Below, piece after piece: positions 23,044 to 31,944 of a stretch of DNA of 33,262 nucleotides; the stretch's first letter is position 1; every line of letters starts with the position of its first letter. The DNA is taken from NCBI GenBank assembly GCA_964460315.1, contig CAYWPQ010000017.1, forward strand, positions 1 to 33,262. Direction: 5' to 3'. The DNA is from Lacustribacter sp964460315. Lineage in GTDB: Bacteria; Pseudomonadota; Gammaproteobacteria; Burkholderiales; Burkholderiaceae_A. Under the pieces are notes generated by a model. The model was given only the letters and a program-made list of their open reading frames with translations. It did not search any database and had not been told where the DNA came from. The translations under genes and the position numbers were made by a program.

Positions 23044-23841
23044 TCAGCGGACGATTCCGCGCGAGGCCACGTGAAGGAAGTCTCGCAACGGATCAATCAC
23101 CGCTCGGTCACCGGGCTGGGTCACACCCATCTCAGCATCGTCGCCCAGCTGCTCGATCGCTTTGGATAATGGCAGGCCAAGTCGGTAAATTGCTCGATAG
23201 GCGCGTTTGATCGCGGCCACCTGGGTCTCGGAGAAACCCCGACGTTTCAGGCCTTCGGCATTGACCCCATGGGCCGAAGCGGGATTCCCGCTGGCCATGA
23301 CGTACGGAGGAAGATCTTGGGTTAGCGTTGTTCCTGCTCCCGTCATGGCATGGGCGCCAATTTTGACGAATTGGTGGACACCGGTGATGCCGCCGAGAAT
23401 CGCCCAGTCACCCACCGTCACATGGCCAGCCAACTGGGTGGCATTGGCCATGATGGTCTTCGAGCCCACGCGGCAGTCGTGGGCGATATGAACATAAGCC
23501 ATGATCCAGTTGTCATCACCAATCTGGGTCACGCCTTCGTCTTGCGTGGTGCCCAGGTTCACCGTGCAGCACTCTCGAAAAACATTCCGGCTTCCGATTT
23601 CAAGTCGGGTGGGCTCGTTCTTATATTTTTTGTCCTGCGGCGGGCCGCCAATCACGCAATGCGAGTGAATCACGTTGGATTCGCCAAGCGTGGTGTTACC
23701 CAGGACCTGGGCAAAGGGGTGAATCTTGGTCGAGGCGCCGATGCGTGCAGCGGCACCGATGATGGCATAGGCGCCGATTTCGACATCGCTCGCGATTTCC
23801 GCCGACGGATCGACGATGGCCGTTGGATGGATCAAGGACAT
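23044..23841 (-). CDS. lpxA: UDP-N-acetylglucosamine acyltransferase
   Basis: A 265-residue left-handed beta-helix enzyme that performs the first step of lipid A synthesis, adding a hydroxyacyl chain from acyl carrier protein to O-3 of UDP-GlcNAc. Hexapeptide repeats run from IHPTAIVDPSAEI onward. The catalytic base is H121 in VHIAHDCRVG. The C-terminal helices hold GLKRRGFSETQVAAIKRAY. The ATG at 23841 has a strong purine-rich ribosome site (GGGAGAAGG) upstream; an upstream in-frame start at 23892 would overlap fabZ and lacks support. Followed by lpxB. Confidence 0.97.
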   Translation of the reverse strand: MSLIHPTAIVDPSAEIASDVEIGAYAIIGAAARIGASTKIHPFAQVLGNTTLGESNVIHSHCVIGGPPQDKKYKNEPTRLEIGSRNVFRECCTVNLGTTQDEGVTQIGDDNWIMAYVHIAHDCRVGSKTIMANATQLAGHVTVGDWAILGGITGVHQFVKIGAHAMTGAGTTLTQDLPPYVMASGNPASAHGVNAEGLKRRGFSETQVAAIKRAYRAIYRLGLPLSKAIEQLGDDAEMGVTQPGDRAVIDPLRDFLHVASRGIVR

Positions 23842-23858
23842 CACCTTCTCCCTGTCCT

Positions 23859-24305
23859 TTAAGCCTTGGTGGGAAGGTCGCGCAGTGCGCACATGAGGTC
23901 GGCCTCAGCAACCACCTGTCCGTCCACCATGGCGGCCCCTTTGTACTTCCACAACAGACGTGACTGGCGCTCGATCGAGACATGGAGCATGAGGATGTCT
24001 CCCGGAACCACAGGCTTTTTGAATCGGCAGTTGTCAATGCCCACAAAAAAGTAGACTGAGTTTTCATCCGACTTACTGCCCATCGTCTTGAAGGAGAGAA
24101 TGCCCGCGGCCTGGGCAAGGGCTTCGATGATTAAGACACCTGGCATCACTGGAAAATGGGGGAAATGCCCAGTGAAAAACTCTTCGTTCATGGTCACATT
24201 TTTTTGTGCCACGATGCGCTCACCCACCACCAATTCGTTCACCTTATCCACCAGAAGGAAGGGGTAGCGGTGAGGCAGGGTGTCAAGAATTTCTCGGATA
24301 TCCAT
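23859..24305 (-). CDS. fabZ: 3-hydroxyacyl-ACP dehydratase FabZ
   Basis: A 148-residue hotdog enzyme of fatty acid synthesis that dehydrates 3-hydroxyacyl-ACP. The catalytic pair is H47 in TGHFPHFP and E61 in MPGVLIIEALAQAAG, 14 residues apart as expected. LPHRYPFLLVDKV is the usual start block. It competes with LpxA and LpxD for hydroxyacyl-ACP, which fits its place between their genes; gaps are 12 bases from lpxD and 17 bases to lpxA. Confidence 0.97.
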   Translation of the reverse strand: MDIREILDTLPHRYPFLLVDKVNELVVGERIVAQKNVTMNEEFFTGHFPHFPVMPGVLIIEALAQAAGILSFKTMGSKSDENSVYFFVGIDNCRFKKPVVPGDILMLHVSIERQSRLLWKYKGAAMVDGQVVAEADLMCALRDLPTKA

Positions 24306-24317
24306 AGCGGCAATCTT

Positions 24318-25346
24318 TCAAGTCTTTTTTAAATTCTGAATCGTGCGACGCAACTCAGGCAGCCGGCGTACCACCACGGCACTGCGTTCCCAATCCGCCT
24401 GAGTCTGCAGCGGGAAGACGCCAACATATTTGCCCGCCGTGTTGATGGAGGACATCACCAGAGACATCGGACCGATGATCGTTCCCTCTGCAATTGTAAG
24501 GTGACCGAGAATGCCCGCCGCACCCGCAATCTGGCAGTGTGCGCCGATCACCGCACTGCCCGCAATGCCCACGCAGGCCGCAATGGCGGTGTGATCGCCG
24601 ATCACCACGTTGTGGGCAATCTGAATCTGGTTATCGAGCTTGACGCCATGGCCGATTCGGGTGTCATCCAGAGTGCCACGGTCAATCGTGGTGTTGGCAC
24701 CGATCTCCACATCATCACCAATCCAGACTGCCCCCACCTGTGGAATTTTCAGCCAGGATTGGTCGGGCTTGGGCGCAAAACCGAATCCATCCGAACCAAT
24801 CACGACGCCGCTATGAATCACTGCACGGCAGCCGATCACGCACTGCCTCCCAATCGTGACTCGCGGTGCAATGACCGACCCCGCCCCAATTCGTGCACCT
24901 GTCTCCACCACGGTTCCGGCTCCAATATCGACGTCATCACCGATCAGGACATCCGCTTCAACCACCACATGGGGCGAAATCCGAACTCGTCGACCGATGC
25001 GGGCCGAAGGGTGAACCGATGCGGAAGGATGCAACTGAGTCTCGAGGACATCTTGGGCACGTGTTCGTTCGAGCATCAAGGTGGCCGCCTGCGCGAAGTA
25101 GAGATAAGGGTCAGGGGTTTCGATCACCACCGCCTCAAGGCCCGCGGAACGGGCCAGCTGCGCGTCTTTAAGAATTAATACGCCCGCGCGCGTCGCCTTT
25201 AACTGGTCTTGATACTTCGGATTCGCCAGAAAGCTTGCGTCCGACGACGTGGCTTTTGACAGGCTGGCAAACCGGTGGATGGTGGCTTCGGAGGAGCCCT
25301 GGAGGTGACCCCCCAAGGCTGAAATGAGATCTTGTGCGGTGATCAC
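24318..25346 (-). CDS. lpxD: UDP-3-O-acylglucosamine N-acyltransferase
   Basis: A 342-residue enzyme that adds the second (N-linked) acyl chain in lipid A synthesis. A uridine-binding N-domain (about 1-100) precedes a left-handed beta-helix of hexapeptide repeats (about 105-310). The catalytic His is H245 in IQIAHNVVIGDH; GSDGFGFAPK and QTQADWERSAVVVRRLPEL are diagnostic. The start is a GTG at 25346. It follows skp by 27 bases. Confidence 0.97.
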   Translation of the reverse strand: MITAQDLISALGGHLQGSSEATIHRFASLSKATSSDASFLANPKYQDQLKATRAGVLILKDAQLARSAGLEAVVIETPDPYLYFAQAATLMLERTRAQDVLETQLHPSASVHPSARIGRRVRISPHVVVEADVLIGDDVDIGAGTVVETGARIGAGSVIAPRVTIGRQCVIGCRAVIHSGVVIGSDGFGFAPKPDQSWLKIPQVGAVWIGDDVEIGANTTIDRGTLDDTRIGHGVKLDNQIQIAHNVVIGDHTAIAACVGIAGSAVIGAHCQIAGAAGILGHLTIAEGTIIGPMSLVMSSINTAGKYVGVFPLQTQADWERSAVVVRRLPELRRTIQNLKKT

Positions 25347-25373
25347 AAGAAGAGAATGAGGCGTGTGACGTGC

Positions 25374-25952
25374 TTACTTCGCACCGTTGAGCGCGCGGAT
25401 AACCTTTTCGGTGATGTCGATGCGCGGCGAGGCATAGACGGCCTCTTGGAAGATGATGTCGTACTTTTCAGCTTCGGCCACCTGTCGAATCACGCGGTTG
25501 GCACGCTCAATGACCGCCGCGAGTTCTTCCTGGCGGCGCTGGTTCAGGTCTTCGCGGAATTCCCTCTGACGACGCTGGATGTCCCGCTCCAGTTCGGCGG
25601 CCTCACGCTGGCGCTTGGTGCGTTCGGCCTCGGGCATGACTGCTGCATCACGCTCAAGTTTCGTGGTGGCTTCTTTGAGCTTGGCCACGCTGTCTTGGAT
25701 GCCCTTTTCCCTCTTCGCGAATTCCTGTTCAAGCTTCTGCTGAGCGGCCTTGGCCGGTGCGGATTCACGAAGAATTCGTTCGGTGCTGACAAAACCGAGC
25801 TTGGTCTCTTGGGCCAGGGCGGGCGCTGCGCCCACCGTCAAGGCGAGAACGCCTGCCAGAGCCGACAAAAGCCCGGTTCTCGTCCAAGGATGGTTTTTTG
25901 CCACGGATGACTCTGGTTTGAAATGGGTCATGCTTTTCGAATTCATGCTCAA
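25374..25952 (-). CDS. skp: Periplasmic OmpH/Skp family chaperone
   Basis: A protein of up to 192 residues that holds unfolded outer-membrane proteins in the periplasm. A signal peptide ends near ALA-QETK (about residue 48), with an unusually long n-region. The mature part starts KLGFVSTERIL and continues as a long charged coiled coil (about residues 70-155), ending in the typical YDIIFQEAVYASPRIDITEKVIRAL in two blocks. Starts: a TTG at 25952 has GGAG 7 bases upstream; the ATG at 25946 or 25931 are alternatives. It sits between bamA and lpxD, the usual place. Confidence 0.94.
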   Translation of the reverse strand: MSMNSKSMTHFKPESSVAKNHPWTRTGLLSALAGVLALTVGAAPALAQETKLGFVSTERILRESAPAKAAQQKLEQEFAKREKGIQDSVAKLKEATTKLERDAAVMPEAERTKRQREAAELERDIQRRQREFREDLNQRRQEELAAVIERANRVIRQVAEAEKYDIIFQEAVYASPRIDITEKVIRALNGAK

Positions 25953-26049
25953 CCGACAACTCCAATCATTGAAAGCGACATTTTCTCACGAAACGTCATG
26001 AATGCCCCAGAGGCCCCTGACTCGTTGCGGCCGAGGGACAGCAGAGACC

Positions 26050-28491
26050 CTAGAACCCTGTGCCAATCTGGAACTGAAGCCGCTGAACCTCGTCGCCAGG
26101 CTGCTTTCGCAGGGCGTTACCCACGCTTAGCTTGAGGGGGCCAACCGGTGACAGCCAAGAGAGGCCAAACCCGACTGAGGCCCGGAAATCACGGCCGTTG
26201 ACCTTGTCATCCTCTTGCCAGAGGGCGCCAGCGTCGACGTATGTGAAGAGGCGAATGGTCTTGTCTTGCGCCATGCCGGGCAGCGGGAAAAGCAGCTCGC
26301 TGTTGAAGACCGCTTTTCGATTCCCTCCGAGAGAGGCGCCGTCGATCGGACTACGTCCCCCAATACCTGCGCCCGCAAAACCCCGGACGGAACCAATACC
26401 GCCCACGTAGTAGTTTTTCAACAGGGGGTAGTCTCGATCATTCAAACCCACACCCCATCCGATATCCGCATTCAAAGCCAAGGTGATGCTGCGCGTGAGC
26501 GGATAAAAATACTGATGACCGTAATTCAAACGAGCGTACTGCAGGGCGCCGGCGGGCGTGGAATAGTCGATGGACAGGTACTGCTGCCGACCCCGGGTGG
26601 GCGCAAGGCCGCTGTCTCGCGTGTCTCGGGACCAGCCAATCGTCCAAACGTAAGCGTCAAGGTTGTTGGTCTCGTACTTGTCGACCTCGGCCTGAATTCG
26701 CGTGGGTAGATTATTCCCGCTGTATTTGTTTTGTTCGATACTGGCGCCAATGAAGAACCGATCGATCTCGGTGTAGGGTATGCCGAATCGGATGCCGCCT
26801 CCCTGCGAGGCAACCGAATAGGTGTTGGCCGCATCCAGCTCGTCCGGTTGGAAGCGACGCGTGTAGAGATCAATGGACCGACTGACGCCGTTTTCTGTCC
26901 AGTAGGGATCCACATGACTCACGGCAAAGGTCTGACGAAGCTTACTGCTGTTGATCTCCAGCGCAACGTTCGTTCCAGTACCCAGAAAGTTCTGCTGGCT
27001 AATCGAGCCGGACAGGACGAGGTTGTCGGTACTTGAAAAACCGACACCCAGCGTGAGGGCACCCAAGGGGCGCTCCTCAACGCGGACATTCACATCCACC
27101 TGGTCCTGGCTGCCAGGCACCGGGGCCGTGTCGATTGCCACATCTTTAAAGTAACCGAGACGATCGATTCGGTTGCGTGACAGACGAATACGGTCCGCGT
27201 CGTACCAAGAAGCTTCGAGCTGTCGCATTTCACGGCGAATCACCTCATCTCGGGTCTTGGCGTTGCCGCTAATGTTGACATTCCGCACGTAGACCCGGCG
27301 GCCTGGGTCCACCTGCATCACAAAACTAACCTCTTGCTTTTCCCGGTCAATCTGAGGAATCGGCGTGACATTCGAGAAGGCATAACCCAGTTCACCGAGG
27401 CGGTCGTTGATGGCCTTGCTCAGATCTTGCAGGCGTTCATTGTTGAAAACCTCGCCAGGCTTGATCTGAACCAGTTTTTTGAACTCGGCCTCTTTGCCCA
27501 GCATGTCACCCGCAAGGGCTACGTTTTTAACCGTGAATTTCTCGCCCTCGTTCAGCACAATGGTGATGAAGACATCTTCTCGGTCAGGGGACACGGAGAC
27601 CTGAGTGGAATCAATCGAGAACTCAAGATAACCCTGGTTGAGATAAAACGATCGAAGGGTTTCAAGGTCGCCCGTGAGCTTCTGACGCGAGTACTGGTCG
27701 GACTTGGTGTACCAGGACATCCAAGTGGGCGTGGAGAGCTTGAATTCCGACCGAATTTTCTTCTCGGTGAACGCCTTCAGCCCGACAATCTTGATCTCCT
27801 TGATTCGAGCGTCCTGACCTTCGTCAATCGCGAGCTGAATGGCCACACGGTTGCGCTCAAGCGGAGTGACCGTGGCGACGATCTTCACGTTGTATTTGCC
27901 ACGGCCCAGATACTGACGCTTGAGCTCTTGTTCGGCACGATCCAGCAAGGCGCGGTCAAAAATTCGTGATTCCGCCAAGCCGCTGTCACGCAGCGCCTTC
28001 AGCAGCTGCTCTTTGTCGAACTCTTTCGAGCCGCTGACCTCCACCACACCAATGGCCGGCCGCTCCTCGAGGTAGATCACCAGGACCTGCCCCTCCAGCT
28101 CAACCCGAACATCTTTAAAAAACCCTGTCGAAAACAAGACACGAACAGCCTCGGCGGTGCCCTGCTCCGTCAAACGGTCACCAATCTGAATGGGAAGATA
28201 GGAGAAGACCGTTCCGGGTTCGATTCGCTGCAAGCCTTCGATTCGAACGTCTCGAATGACCGTACCAATGATCGGTGGTGGCGTGACAACTCGCGGCGCC
28301 GGTGGTGGGTCCACCTGGACTGCGGGCGCTTCGTTGGGCTGCGCGGCCGGAACGGGACTGCCCTGCCCCGCACTCTCGGGCACCGAGGGCTCGGGCGCTG
28401 GCGATGCCGCCTCTTGCGCGTGAACATTTGAAACGGGCGCAACGGACAAGCCCAGAACGCATGCAGAAACCGAAAGTGATTGTTTTAACAC
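26050..28491 (-). CDS. bamA: Outer-membrane protein assembly factor BamA
   Basis: A protein of about 813 residues that folds and inserts beta-barrel proteins into the outer membrane. The chosen start is a GTG at 28491 with TAGGG 6 bases upstream; a TTG at 28506 would add five residues and overlap rseP. A signal peptide of about 25 residues (cut at VHA-QEAA) is followed by an unusual Pro/Ala-rich linker (about 26-75), then POTRA domains from about residue 77 (VIRDVRIEGLQRIEPGTVF), and the barrel. The VRGF loop motif is present (SVRGFAGAGIGG), and the protein ends in QIGTGF with a terminal Phe. Confidence 0.96.
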   Translation of the reverse strand: MLKQSLSVSACVLGLSVAPVSNVHAQEAASPAPEPSVPESAGQGSPVPAAQPNEAPAVQVDPPPAPRVVTPPPIIGTVIRDVRIEGLQRIEPGTVFSYLPIQIGDRLTEQGTAEAVRVLFSTGFFKDVRVELEGQVLVIYLEERPAIGVVEVSGSKEFDKEQLLKALRDSGLAESRIFDRALLDRAEQELKRQYLGRGKYNVKIVATVTPLERNRVAIQLAIDEGQDARIKEIKIVGLKAFTEKKIRSEFKLSTPTWMSWYTKSDQYSRQKLTGDLETLRSFYLNQGYLEFSIDSTQVSVSPDREDVFITIVLNEGEKFTVKNVALAGDMLGKEAEFKKLVQIKPGEVFNNERLQDLSKAINDRLGELGYAFSNVTPIPQIDREKQEVSFVMQVDPGRRVYVRNVNISGNAKTRDEVIRREMRQLEASWYDADRIRLSRNRIDRLGYFKDVAIDTAPVPGSQDQVDVNVRVEERPLGALTLGVGFSSTDNLVLSGSISQQNFLGTGTNVALEINSSKLRQTFAVSHVDPYWTENGVSRSIDLYTRRFQPDELDAANTYSVASQGGGIRFGIPYTEIDRFFIGASIEQNKYSGNNLPTRIQAEVDKYETNNLDAYVWTIGWSRDTRDSGLAPTRGRQQYLSIDYSTPAGALQYARLNYGHQYFYPLTRSITLALNADIGWGVGLNDRDYPLLKNYYVGGIGSVRGFAGAGIGGRSPIDGASLGGNRKAVFNSELLFPLPGMAQDKTIRLFTYVDAGALWQEDDKVNGRDFRASVGFGLSWLSPVGPLKLSVGNALRKQPGDEVQRLQFQIGTGF

Positions 28492-28499
28492 CCTGAACC

Positions 28500-29813
28500 C
28501 TACCAACCCGCGAGGCGGGAAAAGTCATTAAACAGCGCGACAAAAGTGAGCATGGCAATCAAGCCAATACCCATCCTTCGACCCATCTCTTGTGCTTCGG
28601 CCGGCAAAGGCTGGCCCCGGACAAGCTCCCACAGATAATACAAGAGGTGCCCACCATCAAGCATAGGGATGGGTAAGAGATTCAAGACCGCAATACTGAT
28701 GCTGATCAGGGCCAGGAAGCCGATGAACGACTGCAGGCCACTCTGCGCCGACTGTCCGGCCGCATCAGCGATCGTCACCGGTCCGCTGATCTGGCGCCAA
28801 GAAAGGTCGCCCATGAGCATTCGCCCGAGCGCCTGAAAGGTGAGTTCGGTCATCTCCCAAGTTCGCGCCGTCCCTCGCAAGAAAGCCTGCCATGGGCCGT
28901 CCGAAATCTGAACGGTTTCAACGTCGGCAGCCAACACCGCACCCACTCGGTAAACACCGTCCGCACTTAACTGAGGGGTTAGGACCACCCGTTCCAGCAT
29001 GCTGCCATTCGACACAGTCAGTTCGACAGGCTGACCTTTCGACTGCTGGACAGCCTGGATCAGTGCCGAGGGCTGGGTGACCTCTTGCCCATTGACGCGA
29101 ATAATCACATCACCCAAGCGAAGACCGGCGGCATGGGCTGGGCTCGCCTCTTGGACTCTGGCGATCTTGATCGATCGGCTCAAGGGAACAAGACCCAGGG
29201 CCTCAATCACTCGTGCGGGATCCCTCTGCGCGGCCGCCGATGAGGCATCGTCCAGTGGCGCTGCACGAAGGGTCACGTCCCGGCGTGCGCCGCTCACCGA
29301 TTCAACCGTTAATTCAACCTGACCAAGCCCTTCGCCAATCAACGCCTGCGTCAGACGCCAACGAATGTCTGAAAAACTCCGAACGTCGTTGCCGTCGACA
29401 GCGAGGACTCGGTCGGAGGCAACGAGACCCGATAGCGCCGCAGGTGACGCGACCTGTGGCTGACCAAGCACGGGCAGAGCCTCTTGACGCCCCATCATGG
29501 CGAGTGCTGCGTATGCCACCGCTGCGAAAATGAGATTCGCCAGCGGTCCCGCAAACACAATCCAAGCCCGTGCGCGAAGTGATTTTTCTTCAAATGAGGC
29601 ATCCTGCATTCGGACGTAACCGCCGAGCGGAATCACAGCGAGAACCCACTGGGTGCCGGTTTTTTTGGACGTCCATTGAAGGAGTTCCTTGCCAAAGCCA
29701 ATCGAAAAACGCAACACCTGCACTCCGCACTGGCGGGCGGCGAGGTAGTGCCCCATTTCGTGAACGAAAACGAGAATGGCAATCGCCGCCAAAAAAGATA
29801 GCAAAGTGGTCAT
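28500..29813 (-). CDS. rseP: Site-2 protease RseP
   Basis: A 437-residue inner-membrane zinc protease that cuts the anti-sigma factor RseA in the envelope stress response and removes leftover signal peptides. The zinc site is H18-E19-M-G-H22 in the first helix (FVHEMGHYLAARQ), with the third ligand D386 in LLPIPMLDGGHL. Two PDZ domains lie between the helices (around 110-300). The start ATG at 29813 overlaps the dxr stop (ATGA). It lies directly before bamA. Confidence 0.97.
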   Translation of the reverse strand: MTTLLSFLAAIAILVFVHEMGHYLAARQCGVQVLRFSIGFGKELLQWTSKKTGTQWVLAVIPLGGYVRMQDASFEEKSLRARAWIVFAGPLANLIFAAVAYAALAMMGRQEALPVLGQPQVASPAALSGLVASDRVLAVDGNDVRSFSDIRWRLTQALIGEGLGQVELTVESVSGARRDVTLRAAPLDDASSAAAQRDPARVIEALGLVPLSRSIKIARVQEASPAHAAGLRLGDVIIRVNGQEVTQPSALIQAVQQSKGQPVELTVSNGSMLERVVLTPQLSADGVYRVGAVLAADVETVQISDGPWQAFLRGTARTWEMTELTFQALGRMLMGDLSWRQISGPVTIADAAGQSAQSGLQSFIGFLALISISIAVLNLLPIPMLDGGHLLYYLWELVRGQPLPAEAQEMGRRMGIGLIAMLTFVALFNDFSRLAGW

Positions 29814-31057
29814 ACGCTGAATGTTTTCAATGTGTTTGATGCAAACCGACGCGCCTCATCGTCGATCGCCAGCAATGCTTCGAGGCTTTCGGGAACGACC
29901 GAGCGGACCGCAGGGCATCCATTCAAGGTCTCGCTCACCACACGAAAGACATCACCAAAACGAATTCGTTCGCCAAGAAAAGCCTCAACGGCGACCTCGT
30001 TGGCGGCATTCATCACGGCCGACGCGGTGCCGCCCTGCTTGAGTGACTGCCGGGCCATTCGAAGCGAGGGAAAGCGTTCGTCGTCCGGAGGCTCGAAATC
30101 AAGCTGGCCAAGGGTTCGCCAGTCGAGACGAGCGACCGGAGTCTCCATTCGAAGAGGCCAGGCCATGGCCGAGGCGATCGGGGTGCGCATATCTGGGCAG
30201 CCAAGCTGGGCCAGAGTCGAGCCATCGGTGTACTCAACCATGGAATGAATCACGCTCTGGGGATGAACCACGACGTCGATGTCGCTTTCTGGCATGGCGA
30301 ACAGCCAATGCGCCTCGATCAGTTCCAGTCCCTTGTTCATCATGGTGGCGGAATCCACCGATATCTTTCGGCCCATCGTCCAGTTGGGATGTGCAATGGC
30401 CTGAGCGACGGTCGCCTGATCGATGTCTGCATGAGACCAGCGACGAAACGGGCCTCCGGATGCGGTGAGTAAGATCCGCGTCACCCCCAGGGGCCTTTCA
30501 AAGCATCGGTAATTCGGACCAAGACACTGGAAAATGGCATTGTGTTCACTGTCAATTGGCAGGATGGTCGCGCCACCCTTCTTGGCCGCATTCACCATCA
30601 ACGCGCCGGCCATGACAAGCGCTTCTTTGTTCGCAAGCATGATGCGTTTTCCTGCAGAGGCCGCAGCAAGCGCTGCGCCAAGGCCTGCCGAACCGACAAT
30701 ACCCGCAACGACAAGGTCAATATCGGGCTGCTGGGAGATCTCGCACAGGGAGTCCGCGCCGTCTAGAACCTCGACGGATGGCGACAAACCAGCGCCAGAG
30801 AGTGCCTCGCGAAGTGTCCTCGCAGCCTGCAGATCAACCATCACGACCTGCTTGGGCTGGAAACGCAAGGCGAGCTCAAGCATTTTCTGGACCTGGGAAT
30901 GCCCGGTCAGAACCTCGGCCCGAAACCGCTGCGGATGACGTGAGATGAGATCGAGCGTGCTTTCACCAATCGAGCCCGTCGCTCCAAGAACAGCAACACG
31001 GGTGATCCCGTTCGATGCCTGGGCAGAAGGCATGGCGGCCAACGTCGGGGGCGTCAT
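29810..31057 (-). CDS. dxr: 1-deoxy-D-xylulose 5-phosphate reductoisomerase
   Basis: A 415-residue enzyme making MEP, the second step of non-mevalonate isoprenoid synthesis, using NADPH. The nucleotide loop is GATGSIGESTLDLI (25-38); metal and substrate sites are PIDSEHNAIFQCL, TASGGPFRRW and HPNWTMGRKISVDSATMMNK in two blocks. The start ATG at 31057 overlaps the cdsA stop (ATGA), giving about 18 residues before the NADPH fold; a second ATG eight codons in is possible. It supplies isoprenoids to UppS, encoded two genes upstream. Confidence 0.97.
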   Translation of the reverse strand: MTPPTLAAMPSAQASNGITRVAVLGATGSIGESTLDLISRHPQRFRAEVLTGHSQVQKMLELALRFQPKQVVMVDLQAARTLREALSGAGLSPSVEVLDGADSLCEISQQPDIDLVVAGIVGSAGLGAALAAASAGKRIMLANKEALVMAGALMVNAAKKGGATILPIDSEHNAIFQCLGPNYRCFERPLGVTRILLTASGGPFRRWSHADIDQATVAQAIAHPNWTMGRKISVDSATMMNKGLELIEAHWLFAMPESDIDVVVHPQSVIHSMVEYTDGSTLAQLGCPDMRTPIASAMAWPLRMETPVARLDWRTLGQLDFEPPDDERFPSLRMARQSLKQGGTASAVMNAANEVAVEAFLGERIRFGDVFRVVSETLNGCPAVRSVVPESLEALLAIDDEARRFASNTLKTFSV

Positions 31058-31944
31058 GATTTCCCTCCACCAATCGCCCCGATCTGAATCAGAGTCATCA
31101 CGGTCATGGCCACGGGCAAGACCGCAATCACGGCATCAATTCGATCAAGTACCCCACCATGCCCCGGCAGAATCGACCCGGAGTCCTTGACCTTGGCAAT
31201 CCGCTTAAGCAGTGATTCATAGAGATCCCCCATCACACTCAGGAGCGTGAGCAGAATGGTGACGGCCAGCATCAGAGAAAGACCGATGGATTCCGTCATC
31301 CAATAAAAAATATTGCCTGCGGGATTCACCGCAGACGACCACGACCAATGACTCAGGACTGCCGCAACGATGAGATTTCCAAGCACGGCCCCCACAACCC
31401 CCTCTCGGGTCTTCCCCGGGCTCACCTCTGGGGCAAGCTTCGTTCGCCCGAAGGCCCTTCCTGAAAAATAAGCGGCCGTATCGGCCACCCAGACAATCAA
31501 GAGCACGGAGAGCAGGAATCCCTTGCCCAGACCATCCGCCTGAAGAAGGGCCAGCCACATGCCCAGACACAACACCACCGCCAGCAAGCGGCCAACCCAA
31601 CGGTGCCCGCCAATCAAGACAAACCGGGAGATCGCCAGCGGTACGCCGATGATCCAGATGACCGTGCAAAGAAGATAGAGGGGTAAAAGCGGCGCTCCGC
31701 TTCCCTCGGTCGCAGCCACCACCGACGGATGGCTCAACAGCAAGGCGCCTCCGCCAATAAAACTGCCCGCGGAAATCGCCGCGCTGCGAATGCGACCTGT
31801 CGAAAGGAGCGACAGCCATTCATACATGGCCACACAGGCAATGCCAAGCAAGAGAAGGTCAAACACCAAGGCTGGCGCAAGCCATGCTGAGAGAACAAGC
31901 AGTGCGAGCGCGACGACAGCCGTTATGAGGCGGGTTCGGAGCAT
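31054..31944 (-). CDS. cdsA: Phosphatidate cytidylyltransferase
   Basis: A 296-residue inner-membrane enzyme that makes CDP-diacylglycerol, the branch point of phospholipid synthesis. Several hydrophobic helices are visible, starting LITAVVALALLVLSAWLAP. The family signature near the C-terminus is complete: SLLKRIAKVKDSGSILPGHG followed by GVLDRIDAV. SPGKTREGVVGA is also typical. The start overlaps the end of uppS by 22 bases and the stop overlaps dxr. Confidence 0.97.
   Translation of the reverse strand: MLRTRLITAVVALALLVLSAWLAPALVFDLLLLGIACVAMYEWLSLLSTGRIRSAAISAGSFIGGGALLLSHPSVVAATEGSGAPLLPLYLLCTVIWIIGVPLAISRFVLIGGHRWVGRLLAVVLCLGMWLALLQADGLGKGFLLSVLLIVWVADTAAYFSGRAFGRTKLAPEVSPGKTREGVVGAVLGNLIVAAVLSHWSWSSAVNPAGNIFYWMTESIGLSLMLAVTILLTLLSVMGDLYESLLKRIAKVKDSGSILPGHGGVLDRIDAVIAVLPVAMTVMTLIQIGAIGGGKS

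Noticed and set aside
25953..26049. The 97-base gap between bamA and skp, checked for an RNA gene or a sigma-E type promoter
   Set aside because: Only a weak GC-rich partial palindrome was seen, with no T-run and no convincing GAACTT or TCTGA boxes; no small gene has a good start.
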